A DNA stretch of 64,000 bases from Tubulanus polymorphus (GCF_964204645.1 NC_134034.1:8737414-8801413), one strand, 5' to 3'. Counted from the first letter of the stretch, positions 44,199-56,226 are shown. Program-made: numbers and translations. Notes: a model not told the origin generated them from the letters alone.

Positions 44199-44555
44199 AT
44201 TGAGAGTAGTAAACAAGTACACAGTGAGAATAACAAATCATTTCTAGATAGAATAAAAGATATCACAAATGCTAAATCAGTAGATTATAAATTTAAGAAG
44301 TTAACAGAATTAACAATTCATAAGAAATATTTAATTACAAATATTGATACAGTTACTAACAAATATGGAGATAAATTAGTTATTCACTTAGAATATGAAG
44401 GATTAAAAGGAAATAAATATAAATTCAGAACATATTTACCAGATAGATTTCATAGATTATCAAGTGAAGATTTCGAAGAATTATGTTCTGGTGATTTCTA
44501 TTTCATATATAAAGGTAAGAATGAAAAAGGGCACCATGAAATAGATTTCGAATAA
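44199..44555 (+). pseudogene. small Polinton-associated protein (possible ssDNA-binding fold), start codon lost
   Basis: 118 residues, open to TAA at 44553. The spacing to the upstream motif, compared with the next gene, places the start at 44199-44201, which reads ATT instead of ATG. The sequence contains TELTIHKKYLITNIDTV, NKYGDKLVIHLEY, TYLPDRFHRLSSEDFEEL and DFYFIYKG. I recall similar short proteins in insect and cnidarian genomes near transposons. The alternation of strands suggests an OB-like fold, which is inferred. The lost start is the only defect seen. Confidence 0.5.
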
Positions 44556-44563
44556 CTTCTAAA

Positions 44564-44580
44564 ATCAATTTTAATAAAAA
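44564..44580 (+). promoter_or_regulatory. conserved upstream motif, copy 2
   Basis: 'atcaattttaataaaaa', 14 bases before the polymerase ATG at 44594. The identity with copy 1 extends both ways ('aacttctaaaatcaatttt' and 'attggtat'). Confidence 0.65.
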
Positions 44581-44593
44581 ATTGGATATCAAA

Positions 44594-47585
44594 ATGGAAG
44601 CAAATAAGTACTACTGTTCAACATGTAAAATAGATATAGATAAATCTCAAAAAGCAAGACATAATAAAACTAAAACACATTTAGAGAATAAATTGAAATT
44701 AGAATATAAAGATGATATATTAGAAACTAAATTAGATGAATTAAAGAATGAAAAAGAAACATACAAATGTGACACATGTAATCAATCATTCAGTAACAAA
44801 AGATATTATAAAGAACATTTAAAATCTAAAAGTCATATTAGAAATATGAATAATGATATCTTAGGTGAAGATTATTTTGATAACGATAATGAGAAGAAAC
44901 AGAAGACAATTAAAAGAATAAAAAATAAAATAAACAATAAAAGGCCATACATGGAAGATGTAAGAGATTACATTAATTCATTAGATAATAAAAAAGAAAT
45001 AGAAATAACCGAAGCATTTAAAAGCGATATTGTACCAGCTGCTATTGAATTTAAATTTCATAAAGGTAAAACATTAGAAGAAAATAAAAAACATTTAGAA
45101 AATATGAAAAGTATTATAAAAATAATTACTGGTGTTGAATACCCTAAGATTAGTATATCAGTTAAAGTAAAATTTTTAAAATCTATTAACAACATATAGA
45201 TGATAAATTAGATAAATGTTATAATGAAATAAAAAGTAAAATAGAAGAAAAATATTTTGAAGGATCTGGTTTAATATTCGATGAAATAATATTTATGACT
45301 TTACATGTTTATAACACAAAATATACTAAGTTAACTAAATCAAAACCAATAGATGAAAATAATTTATCATATTATAAAGATGATAATATAAATGGATCAA
45401 GTTATATCAAATTACCATTTAAAACTAATGCTGTTTTAAATGTACAAAATTTTGATGATAAATGTTTTCTATGGACAATTATAAGTTCTTTACATCCAAC
45501 ATAAGATATTACACATAGTTTTAGATTAACAAATTATAAACCATTTGAAAATAATTATAAGATAGATAATTATCCTGTTAGAATTAAAAATATCCCAAAA
45601 ATAGAAAGAGATAATAATTTAAAGATAAATGTATTTGATTTTATCAAATTACCAAGAAAAAAAAGGTAACAATATAAAACATTAAAAGAAAAAGAATCGA
45701 CTTATTTTTCAAATCAGAAAATGATTATACTCGTAAAATATATCTATGTAGAAAATGTTTACATAAATTCAGTAATGAAAGTGCATTATTAAATCATAAA
45801 CAATTATGTGAAAATCATGATTATTGTAAAATAGTTTTACCAAATGAAAAATATAAGATATTAGAATTCAAAAAAATATGATTACAAGAATAAAGTGCCA
45901 TATGTAATACATGGAGATTTTGAATCATTAAATAAGGAATTAACTGATCAAGATAGAAAAGAAATATATCATAAAAGAAAGAAATTAAATTCTGAAAATG
46001 ATGTAATTGATTATTCAGATCCTCTAATAACAAATACTATTAAAAAAATTCATCAAAGAGCTGCAGCTTTTGGATTATATATTAAATCTGATTATCCAGA
46101 ACTAATTAAAAAAAAATATTATCATTATAGAAATGAAAATGTTATCAATCTTTTTTGTGACTTATTAATTGAATATGAAATAAAATTTAATAAATTGTTA
46201 AATAAAAATAAAGAAATAATTATGACAGAAGAAGATAAAGAAGAATTTGAGTTTGCAGATAAATTTTACTATTGTGAAAAGATATTTAATTTTAAAGATA
46301 AAAAAGTTAGAGACCATGATCATTTGAATGGAAAGTTTAGAGGTGCAGCGCATGAGAATTGTAACTTACATGCTAAGAAAATCAATTTTGTTCCTGTAAT
46401 ATTTCATAATCAATCAGGGTATGATGCTAATTTATTTATCAAACAGCTATGTCATAAAATAGAAGAAATCATTGATGAAATAGAGAGAGTAAATTCAAAT
46501 AGATCAAAAGATAAAATACCAACATATAAATTTAAAATGTAAGCTAAAACATCTGAGAATTATATATCTTTCCAATTTGGGTGTCTAAGATTTATAGATT
46601 CATATAGATTTTTAAGTAGTTCATTAGATAATTTATCAAAATCATTAGTTGATGATGAATTAAAAATATTGAAACAACATTATCCAAATAATGATGATTT
46701 TCAATTAATGAGATATAAAGGAGCAATTTCATATTCATTTTATAAATCACATAATGATTTCAATATAACTGAATTATTAAAAGAACAATTCTATGATGAA
46801 TTAAAAAATGAATATGTTAAAGATGAAGTCTATAATAGAACAGTGAATATTTGGAATCACTTCGGAATGAAAAATCATGGACAATTAGTAGATTTATATC
46901 TAAATTCAGATGTATTATTATTAACTGATATATTTGAAAGGTTTAGAGATGTAAATCTAAAATATTTTAATATTGATCCATGTCATTGTTATTCGAGCCC
47001 AGGATTGGCTCGGATGGTGGTTTAAAATTTACAGATATAAGAATGGATTTGTTAACAAATATAGATCAATTATCATTATTTGAAAAATCAATAAGAGGAG
47101 GACTTTCGGGTGTTTTAGGTGATAGATATTTCAATGTAAATGATAACCCTGGATATAAGTTATTATATATAGATGCAAATAATCTATATGGTTGGGCAGT
47201 GATGGAACCACAGCCTTATGGAGTATTTGAAATAAGTGAAGTTTTACAGTATGAAAATAATGATAAATTTGATTGGAAGAAAATAATTCTAGATATTTCG
47301 GATGATTCAGACACTGGTAACTTTTTTGTTGTAGATTTAGAATATCCTGAAGATTAGAATCTAGAAATTAGATAATATCCTGAAAATTTAAATGTAAAAA
47401 TCTAGCATACTGTCCCGAACATAAAACTGTTATTCACGAAGAATTATCAAATTATCAAAAAAGAATTAAACCTGAAAATCATATTCATACAGAAAAGTTA
47501 ATGGTAACTCAGGAAGATAAATATAATTATGTAGTACATTATAGAATGAAGTTTTATTTGAATCAAGGAATGGTTCTAAAAAAAG
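44594..47585 (+). pseudogene. protein-primed DNA polymerase B (pPolB), N-terminal part
   Basis: It starts ATG GAA GCA after the conserved motif. Two N-terminal C2H2 fingers (YYCSTC...H and YKCDTC...HLKSKSH) come first. After a frameshift near 45199 there is a region with NFDDKCFLWTIISSLHP. After further breaks the exonuclease side appears: VIHGDFESLN, then an endonuclease VII-like zinc element (VRDHDHLNGKFRGAAHENCN) and FHNQSGYDANLFI. YIDANNLYGWAM-type motifs (LYIDANNLYGWAV) mark the polymerase domain start near 47165. Stops or frameshifts lie near 45199, 45504, 45670, 45880, 46542, 47025 and 47357. The gene continues at 49959. Confidence 0.88.
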
Positions 47586-49958
47586 AGCCCCAAGGGGCAC
47601 AATGGCTTGCTGTCAGATTTGCTTTTTATAAATGATGTAATCTGTGGGTTATATTTATCAATATACACCCTCTGCTCAATGTCATTTACATAGTACAATC
47701 GTGTGTTAACACAGACAGCAGGAGCGAATGTAATATAGAAATACTAAGTTATTGTATTGTTCAACGCCCCTGGTGGCCATATACAAAAACCAATGAGCTT
47801 GAAACTCACCTCAATCATAGAACATGTCATGAGCTACAACTTTCCAATTGATTGTGGTAGCAAAATATGCATAGGTACGAATGTAATATAGAAATACTAA
47901 GTTATTGTATTGTTCAACGCCCCCTGGTGGCCATAAACAAAAACCAATGAGCTTGAAACTCACCTCAATCATAGAACATGTCATGAGCTACAACTTTCCA
48001 ATTAATTATGGTAGCAAAATATGCTTAAGTATCAAAATGATGTGGCAAAACTTTTTTTCCACCTATGAATGAGTACTGATGACCCCAAGATGGCCGCCAA
48101 TTGCGTCATAATTGCCTGGTCAAAAATACCCTCTCGGATATAAAAGATCCTTTTCCAAAGAATACCCATTACAAATTGCAATGAAAAATGGCACATCATT
48201 AGAAAGCTACAGGACTCAGAATTCAGGCCAAAATTAACATTTTTGGGAACAAAAAAGGTCACAGGACGGCCATCTTGAGTCCGATCGACCCAATTTTTCT
48301 CATGCCGATGGGCCCTTGGGGGATACAAATATATACGAATGATCAAGGTTATTGATAAAAGTGTCTTCAAAATTTCCCTCGAAAACTTCTAAAATGTGTA
48401 AAAAGTGCTGATTATGGCGAACAACAATGGCTGCCAGTCGGCCATCTTGAATCTGACAGGGCCAGTTTTTGGCCTGAAGATGTGTCTAGGGTAGATACAC
48501 GTATAAACCAAATATCAAGACATTACCTTGAAGCGTCTTCAAAACTTTGGAACTCTCATGAACTATCTAGATGGTTATCTCTCGACTCAATAGCTTCAAG
48601 ACCCATCTCAAAACAACTTTGTTCCATGCAGCATACCATTAACTCTCGGAAAGCGAATTGGATTTAACATTTTTTGGCAGAATAAAATTTGATTGAATTT
48701 GCAATTCGAGCACATGGCTAATTAGCATATCAAGTTCATACACTCGATTTGGGAAAAGAAATTTTTTGCGAACCTTGCGCAATTGTCAAGGATGAATTTT
48801 CTGTAGAGCAAATAAAAATTCCTCCCAAACACCAAATCAGCTAAAGATTTCATAGAAATCGATCTTGAAATACGATTTTAAATCTTAAAATAAAACCCGG
48901 AAGTAAAACAATAGACGATACCGCGGGTTCACGTGAACACCTGATTTTTGTAAACGAAATGTTGGTTGTGACAAAATTGTTCAGACGGTTTTAGGTGGTA
49001 ATAAGTACGGAAACGTAACGACCATGGTCGACTTATTCGATGAAATCAGGCCTATGTGATATCCAAATTTTGACTTTTTTATTCTCCAGAAATAACAAAT
49101 TTTGGTGGTACGAATAGTGCAATCACAGCGCCGACGGCGACAGAGCCGTGTCAGAGATCGGCGGAGTGAAAATTGCGGAGGTGGACGAACACGAAGAAGT
49201 AGGCTATTGAGCTACTTGAATCGCGAAAATTCCTGGCGCGGCCCCGACGCTTTTCGTTGATTAAGTGTAGTACAAATATCAAGCAATGGGCTTTCACAAT
49301 CTACCGCCGGTGTTTACCGGATTTCAATATCACTCCAAAATTCAAAGAAACCTCGAAATATCGAACCGCAACACTTTCGGTAGATATCCGCAGCTGCCCA
49401 ACCGGGAAACTTATTTGTTGATAGCATCGATAGGATCCATCATCTTCTCCCGTCAAGGGATTCGAACCCACTAAGCTAAAGCCGTGCCAGAATCGGGTCG
49501 GGCCAATCACAGCGCTTGTAACAAACCACATTAGGCTTCTGTGGAATTTCCCAGTAAATGGGCCAATCAGCGAACACGTAGCGAACGCGGAAGTATTGTC
49601 GCGTGTTGATACATGACGTCATGCGCAAAAGCGCCAGTAATGAAATCACGATAATTCACGTGAACAGCTGCTGATATTTTTAGATAAACCAATCACAGGG
49701 AAGACACAACATCCTGATTGGCTGATAAAAATTGAAATTTTCCCGATTTTATTTTCGTGAAAAATGCAGAAAACATTTTTATGAAAGCCTATTTCAAAAT
49801 TCTGCTCGCTACGATTCCGAGAATGGATTACGCTTAAATACGTGATTTGTTCGAATATGCCTTCACTTGGCAAGCAAAAGAACCTTTTGTGTGGAAACCA
49901 TGTCATTTAAATTCGCTCCATTTGTATAGTAATAGGCTCAGCCTACGGCTGGCCTAAC
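47586..49958. repeat. 2.37-kb block of nested repeats splitting pPolB, 3-bp duplication AAG
   Basis: The coding sequence breaks after CTA AAA AAA G and resumes at AAG TACAT, so AAG flanks both sides. Inside are an inverted copy of repeat R-A (47586-47720), a 150-bp tandem duplication (47724-48024), an inverted copy of the 17967-18560 family (about 48200-48560) and unannotated AT-rich DNA. A tRNA-like A/B-box stretch lies near 49450-49490. No gene. Confidence 0.75.
47724..48024. repeat. two tandem copies of a 154-bp unit with a CCCTGGTGGCC core
   Basis: Both copies run from 'gaatgtaatatagaaata' to 'gtagcaaaatatgc' with a few differences. Each includes 'cgcccc(c)tggtggccat'. Confidence 0.85.
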
Positions 49959-50901
49959 AAGTACATAGATATATTTCATTCAGTCAATCTAAATGGTTAG
50001 AAAAATATATAGATTTTAACACCAAACAGAGAACTAAAGCTAAAACTGATTTTGAGAAAGATTTCTTCAAGTTAATGAATAATGCATTCTATGGTAAGAC
50101 TTGTAAAAATATTAGAAATAGAAATGATATTGAGTTAGTTAGTAATGGTAAAAGAATTAGACATTTACAAACATATCCTAAGTTTATAGGTAACAGAATA
50201 TTTGATAAAAATTTAGCTGCAGTTAAAATGAGAACTTCTATGAAATTTAATGAACCAATTTATGTTGGAGCATCAGTTTTAGAAATATCAAAATTATTAA
50301 TGTATGAATTTTACTAAACGTATTACAACCTCATTTTGGAGAAAGGCATATAGAAATCTTATATTTTGATACCGACAGTTACATATTAAAGATAAAAACT
50401 AATAACATAACAGATGATTTAAAAACATTAAAACATCATTTCGACTTTAGTAATTATCCTAAAGATTATGAATTGTTTAGCAATGATAATAAAAAGGTGC
50501 CCGGTAAATTCAAAGATGAATTAGGAGATGAAGAAATGATAGAATTTTTAGGTATTCGATCTAAAATGTATAGTTACAAAACTAAAACTCATGAATCTAA
50601 AAAGTTAAAAGGAATTACCAAAAGCGTTGTTGAAAAGAATATTCATTTTAAAGATTACATCAATTGTATATTTAATGAAGAAGTTAGAAAACATAAGATG
50701 AAATGTTTAAGATCTGAGTACCACGAAATGTTTATTGAAGAAATTGAAAAGGTTAGTCTAAATCCATTTGACGATAAAAGATATATTCTGGATGATGGCA
50801 TACACACAGTTGCTTATGGTTGCAATTTAGAAGAAAACTTAAAGTTCAAAAGAGAAGAAACAAAAGAGAATGAGATTTTAAAAAGAATTCCAGCATGTTA
50901 A
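49959..50901 (+). pseudogene. protein-primed DNA polymerase B, C-terminal part
   Basis: Directly continues the polymerase: a region with SQSKWLEKYIDFNTKQR, then KLMNNAFYGKT (the B-family motif with Asn-Ala-x-Tyr-Gly), and EILYFDTDSY carrying the catalytic D-T-D. A C-terminal domain with EFLGIRSKMYSY and KGITKSVV follows. One stop or frameshift lies near 50317. The TAA at about 50899-50901 overlaps the conserved motif that precedes the HNH gene. Confidence 0.9.
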
Positions 50902-50917
50902 TCAATTTTAATAAAAA
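50901..50917 (+). promoter_or_regulatory. conserved upstream motif, copy 3
   Basis: 'atcaattttaataaaaa' 13 bases before the HNH ATG at 50930, starting at the last base of the polymerase stop codon. Confidence 0.65.
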
Positions 50918-50929
50918 TATAAATTATAA

Positions 50930-51658
50930 ATGGAAAGTACACAAGCACAAACTATCAATATAAACAATAATACTGGGGTTATTAATATTTACTACAAGAA
51001 ATGTTATAAGTGTAAAATAAATAAATCATTAGCAGAATATTATAAAGATAAATATTCTAAAGGTGGTAAACTTGTAGTAAACTATATAGTAAACAATATC
51101 GAGCAAATAATCCAGAAAAAAAGCAAAGAAATGAATAAAGAATGGAGAGAAAATCACCCGGATTATATAAAAGAATATATGAGAAAATGGTTGGAAAATA
51201 ATATAGAGAATAAAAATAATTATCAAAATGAAAGGTATAAAACAGATTTTAATTACAAAATGAGAAAATGTTTAAGTTCTAGATTAACACAATTATTCAG
51301 TGAAGATAAACACTCAGTTACACTAACAAATTTGTTAGATTGTTCAGATGAATTCTTAAAATCATGGATTATATATCAGTTTAATGATGAAATGAATATT
51401 AATAATTATGGCGAATATTTCCAAATAGATCATGTGTTGCCGATTTCTAAATTTAACATGAATGATGAACACAATAAAAAACTAATTTGGAATTGGAAAA
51501 ATTTAAGGCCTAAAGAAAAGAAAGAAAATTAGATTAAATTTAACAAACTAGATTTACAATTATATTTGGATCAATTAGATAAAGCAAAGAAATTCATTGA
51601 ATTATGGAACAATGATCCAAATAATGAACAATACGTTGAGCCTTTGATAAGTGGTTAA
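50930..51658 (+). pseudogene. HNH-type endonuclease of the Polinton
   Basis: An N-terminal Cys pair (CYKC) comes first. The middle has LDCSDEFLKSWIIYQF, then the HNH core FQIDHVLPISKFN and an Asn/Trp segment IWNWKNLRPKEKKEN. A TAG at 51530 interrupts it. The same frame continues for 42 codons to the TAA at 51656, so the stop looks like a point mutation. Between about 51065 and 51135 the frame seems shifted and restored: another frame gives CSKLYSKQYRANNPEKK, a better fit to the family. Similar nucleases occur in phages and giant viruses. Confidence 0.75.
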
Positions 51659-52019
51659 AGAATAGTTTACAGGAATTTAATATCGAGAATCCGAAATGAC
51701 TTATCTGGACAGTTATTTTAACTGCTCCTATAGATAGACAAAAGTAGTGAGATTTTAAATAGAATTCAAATAAAATATATCAAAAATTACATATCTTCAA
51801 CCAGCCATTATTTCTATTTTAATTATTTTCAAAATCTAATATTTTCTTTTCAAAAAGAGATTAAATAGATTTTGATAAGACTTGAATCAAAATTCTTTAA
51901 CTTTAACTAAGCTAGTCAATTTAGTATTAACCTAAAGAGTTACTAGTATTAACCTGAAGAGTTATCAGTTTCATTTGAAGAATACTTATAATATTTTTTT
52001 CGCTTTTTTGCTAAAATAA
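51659..52019. other. AT-rich intergenic stretch in the Polinton
   Basis: No intact ORF. A short imperfect direct repeat 'tagtattaacctgaagagtta' lies at about 51920-51970. Confidence 0.4.
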
Positions 52020-52558
52020 ATGTCAAAGAAATCTGATATTGAAAAGACCATTGAGGATTTGGGCATTACTAGCAATAATGATACAGTTTCTTATTGTATT
52101 CAAAATGATGATATTGATTATGAATACTATTTAACATGTAAGCACCATCTAGACTATTGATTGCTGGTGGAAAATCTAAGGAATTCTTAAATAGAATTAT
52201 AACTTTTCAAGAATTAGATAACATGAAACCAGATAAAGTAATAAAACATTTCAAAATACATGAAGAAGCTAGATTAGCTAGAATAAACGACTCGATAAGT
52301 GATGGTATTATAAAATGTTATTGCAAGTTATGTAACCGGATAATACCAATTGATGATGAAGATAAATTATATAGCGATTTAAAAAATGATTATTTAGTTA
52401 TGACAGAATTACAGAAATGGGTTGGATACGCTTCATTCCAATTAGGTGGAATAATGACATTGATCTCTACTGGAGTTATAACTTTTTTCCTAACATTAAA
52501 CCTATCGTATGTAAAGATAAAAATAAATCAGAAGATATTGAATCAGAACAAAAATTAA
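52020..52558 (+). pseudogene. Polinton protein of unknown function with CxxC and a C-terminal hydrophobic segment
   Basis: It starts ATG TCA AAG AAA at 52020. The frame breaks near 52145-52160 and continues as SRLLIAGGKSKEFLNR to 52558. Features are two Cys pairs (KCYCKLC), an acidic stretch, and a hydrophobic segment (GGIMTLISTGVITFFL) near the end. I know no function. Its position before the small membrane protein suggests a structural or particle role. Confidence 0.45.
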
Positions 52559-52567
52559 TTAAAATAA

Positions 52568-52951
52568 ATGAGTGATGATGTTGAGAAGAAGCCTAGATCT
52601 GAGAAACAAATTAAATGGGCAAGGGAATTGGGTAAAAGATCTTCTGAGTTTAAAAGCTAAGAAAAAGAAATTAACTGACATAAGAAAAAGAAATTAGCTG
52701 ACATAAATGAATCACAGAAACTATCTGTTATTGATTCGAATGATAATCCATCTGATTCTTCTCATGCTGGAAGTAATAATCAATTATATATTACAATTGG
52801 ATTAGTAACAGTTATCATATTTTCTGGTGTAATATATAAATATAAATCCAAATCTATTGATAATGATTCCGATGATAAACCTATTATACCAGAAAATAAG
52901 TCAAATGATGAAGTCATTGAAAATAAACCAAGATTATTATTAATGGATTAA
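52568..52951 (+). pseudogene. small single-pass membrane protein of the Polinton, one break
   Basis: Basic N-terminus (KKPRSEKQIKWARELGKR), then stops near 52658 and 52679 in this frame. It continues with a Ser/Asp-rich linker, one membrane segment (LYITIGLVTVIIFSGVIYKY) and an acidic tail to TAA at 52949. The RSEKQ-type start and single membrane segment resemble short proteins I recall from other Polintons. Confidence 0.5.
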
Positions 52952-52957
52952 AATAAG

Positions 52958-53988
52958 ATGAAAAAAGAACAATATTTAAGAGATTTATGTTATAACCCAG
53001 AGAGTGAAGTATCATATTCTAGTGTTTCAGAATTATGGGATAAAATTAAATCTGATAAAGAAAATATAAAATATAGTGACTTAAGATTATGGTTACAAAA
53101 TCAACCCACATCAAATCCATAAGAAAATGGATAAAAATTATTTATCAAGAAAAGTTATGGTTTCATTTATTGATCAACAATGGCAAGCAGATTTAATTGA
53201 CATGAAGAACTTAGAGGATTACAACAAAGGATATTTCTGGATACTGAATGTTATAGATATATTTAGTAGATACGCATGGAGTATTCCAATCAAAAATAAA
53301 ACTGGTATAGAAGTAACAAATGCTTTTAAATCAATATTTAAAGAATCTATGCCAGGGACAATTTGATGAAGGTAAGGAATTTTATAATAAACATTTTAAA
53401 AAACTTTTATCTGATAACGATGTAGATTATTTTTCAACGCACTCAGATAAAAAACCATCTATTATAGAATGATTTAATAAGACATTGGAAACTAAAATGT
53501 GGAAATATTTTACTGCAAATGAAACATTCTATAAATTCTACGTTCTATAAATATGAAACCTATACAAGCTAGAAAAGAAGATAATTCAGAAATAGTTTGG
53601 AATAATCTATATGGAGCATTTGTTACACATGATTTTGGAGAACCAAAATTTGAAATAGGATAGCATGTAAGAATGTCTAAATATCGAAAAACATTTTACA
53701 AAGGTTATATTCCATATCTTCCTGAAGAAATATTCAAGATTAAAAAAAATGATATTAACTAAACCATTTGTTTATAAATTAGTAGATCTAAAAGATGAAG
53801 AAATATTAGGTTATTTTTATGAACAAGAATTATCACTCGTACCAGATGAAATAGAATACAAAATAGAAAAAGTATTGAAAAGAAAAACGTTGCGTGGTAA
53901 GAAATATTCTTTGGTGAAATATAAAGGGTATGATGACAAATTTAATGAATGGATTTTATCTAGTAAAATAAAAAGAATAAATAAATAA
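52958..53988 (+). pseudogene. Polinton retroviral-type integrase with chromodomain
   Basis: N-terminus from the ATG at 52958 (YLRDLCYNPESEVSYSSVSELW). A stop at about 53120 is followed by the core: WQADLIDM with the first Asp, then IDIFSRYAWSIPIKNKTG, a second Asp in FDEGKEFYN, and Glu in PSIIE followed by a TGA. The C-terminus has FVTHDFGEPKFEIG, an SH3-like region (HVRMSKYRKTFYKGYIP) and a chromodomain-like end (YEIEKVLKRK-type, then SLVKYKGYDDKFNEWI). At least four breaks. It would integrate the element DNA. Confidence 0.85.
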
Positions 53989-54016
53989 AGATTTATTTAT
54001 ATTTGAAACACATAAT

Positions 54017-54330
54017 ATGTTAGTTACTGGAGTAACCAACTGTGGTAAAACACATTTTGTATTAGATTTATTAGAAACTATTTATAAGAATCATTTTGAT
54101 AATATTATATTATTCTGTCCTACTTATGAAATGAATAAAACATATAATAGAGTTATAGTTAAGATTTATTATATTAGATCCTAAAACAGTTAAAAGAAAA
54201 TCTAGATAATTGGAAGAAAATCAAATTATACCTTCTGACTTACACGATGAATATATGAATAAATTAAAAAGCAATAAAGGTTCAAAATTATTACTGAGGC
54301 TTCAATTTCCTTATAATATGAATTAATAAA
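54017..54330 (+). pseudogene. packaging-type ATPase fragment (FtsK/A32-like)
   Basis: Starts MLVTGVTNCGKTHFVLDLLE with a Walker A (GVTNCGKTH), then IILFCPTYEMNKTY. A frameshift near 54165 and a stop follow. A few codons of family-like sequence remain (LDPKTVK, ENLDNWKK in different frames), then it ends before a Walker B. In Polintons this ATPase is the expected DNA-packaging motor. Confidence 0.75.
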
Positions 54331-54431
54331 ATAAAATCATAATTTAAGCATTTATGTATTGTGTATTAAATACGTATTAGATACCTTAATACCTAACACC
54401 CCCTTTTTAAAAATAACTGTTTATATATGTA

Positions 54432-54521
54432 TGTACTAGACGTATGAGTAAGAAACCAAGATTCTTGCCAAGAAAGTAAGAAAGTAAGAATCTTGGTTTC
54501 TTACTCGTACCTCTCGTACAT
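54432..54521. repeat. intergenic hairpin 1
   Basis: 'gagtaagaaaccaagattctt' at 54446-54466 pairs with its complement at 54486-54506. The arms extend imperfectly through 'gtactagacgta' and 'cctctcgtac'. A related hairpin lies at 54959-55038. Confidence 0.85.
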
Positions 54522-54638
54522 AGATATATAAATACCTTATTTTATAAAAATTATTAATATAAATTTTTAAATGAAATATATAATAATGAATAAATTATGT
54601 ATCAAAACTATGTTTATAATTTATGTTTACACAGGGGT

Positions 54639-54796
<158 letters not shown>

Positions 54797-54958
54797 TTAC
54801 AATAATTAAAAATATAAATTATTAAATGAAATATATAAAAATAAATAAATTATATGTTTTCACTCAATAAAAATAAAAATAGATTATGTTATAACTATTT
54901 TTATACTTAGATTAATAAATTACATTTTTAATTTAAAAAAAACTAATTTATATATGTA

Positions 54959-55038
54959 TGTACTAGACGTACAATTAAGAAAGTAAGAAAGTAAGAACTC
55001 TTGCATTCTTGGATTCTTACTCGTACGTCTCGTACATA
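54959..55038. repeat. intergenic hairpin 2, related to hairpin 1
   Basis: The same outer sequence 'tgtactagacgta...cgtctcgtaca' and 'aagaaagtaagaaagtaagaa' core as at 54432-54521, with a shorter and less perfect stem. The pair marks the spacer between the plus- and minus-strand gene blocks. Confidence 0.75.
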
Positions 55039-55063
55039 AATATCATAAATAGTTTTACAATAA

Positions 55064-56194
55064 TTATTCTAATTTTGTTTCTAATAAATTTATAAAGTCA
55101 TCTTTGTTTATATATAATTCACTGATATCTGTAGATATATTTATTAATTTTAGTTGAACCATCAGATTATGATAATTAGTATGTACCTTACCTTCTTCTC
55201 TTAATTTTTCAAAGTATTCATCAAAATAGAAATCAAAATGATATCCAAAATTTTTTTTGTTAGATAACTTAAATCAATTTTTCTCGAATCCGATAATTTA
55301 TATATTTGTTTAGGATTATTTTCTGCATAACATAATAATTTATCAAATAACATCTTATAGAATATATAATATTGTTTAGTTTTAGGATCAAAATATTTGA
55401 TATATTTCTTTGGGTTATTTTACAATGGTATCATACTCACATTTTTATAAACATTAATTAGATGTAATTTTGATTTATAATGAGTAATTTCATCAACAGG
55501 TACAATTTTCTTATTACAATATTGACACGTTTTATTTCTTTCTATTTCTTCTAGTTTCTTTTCATGTTCTTCTAACTCCCTTTCTTTTTCTATATGCGCC
55601 TGAGATTTTTTATGCTTAGAAAAATTACTTTTAGAAATATCTAAATTACAAACATTACAATGTTTTTTAGTATCATCAATTGTTTCATTATCATTAGTTT
55701 CGATTGTATCAACATTATCTGTTATATTATCTATGGTATCATTAGTTTCAATTGTATTAACATTATCTATGATATTATCATTCTTTTCTTTTTCTACATG
55801 TTTCTTTGATTTCTTATGTGATGCCCAATTTTTATTTGATATATATTTCTTACATACGTCACAATATTTTTCAATTGTCTTTTTGGTTTTGATATCAGGT
55901 TCAATCTTATCATTATTCGATGTAGAAGGTATAATATCTATATTTTCATTATTATTAGATGTAGATTCAATATTATCTTCTCATTTAAGTTTCAATATTC
56001 TTATCTTCTATTTTAGATTCAATATTATCTTCTTTTTTAGGTTCAATATTATCATCATCTATTTTACTTATTCTATATTTGAATTGATTAAAGTATTCTC
56101 CAAAATACTTACTATATTCCTCATAAGGTATTATATGATATATATCTGATATCATTTCACTTGGACTTTGTATTTCATATATTCCTCCTTCCAT
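55064..56194 (-). pseudogene. Polinton zinc-finger protein with three JAZ-like fingers, frameshifted
   Basis: Minus strand from the ATG at 56194 (MEGGIYEIQSPSEMISD). After a long Asp/Glu/Ile/Asn-rich region with near-repeats (NDTIDNIT, NVDTIETND) come three C-X2-C...H-X5-H fingers, near 55870-55800, 55650-55600 and 55540-55480 (for example HCNVC...HKKSQAH). The C-terminus (YFDPKTKQYYIFYKM, FGYHFDFYFDEYFEKLREEGK) ends at the TAA at 55064. Breaks occur near 55980, 55440 and 55265. It faces the plus-strand genes across the hairpin/AT spacer. The fingers resemble those at the start of the polymerase. Confidence 0.6.
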
Positions 56195-56226
56195 TTATTA
56201 TAGAATTTTTTATCAAAACTAAACTT

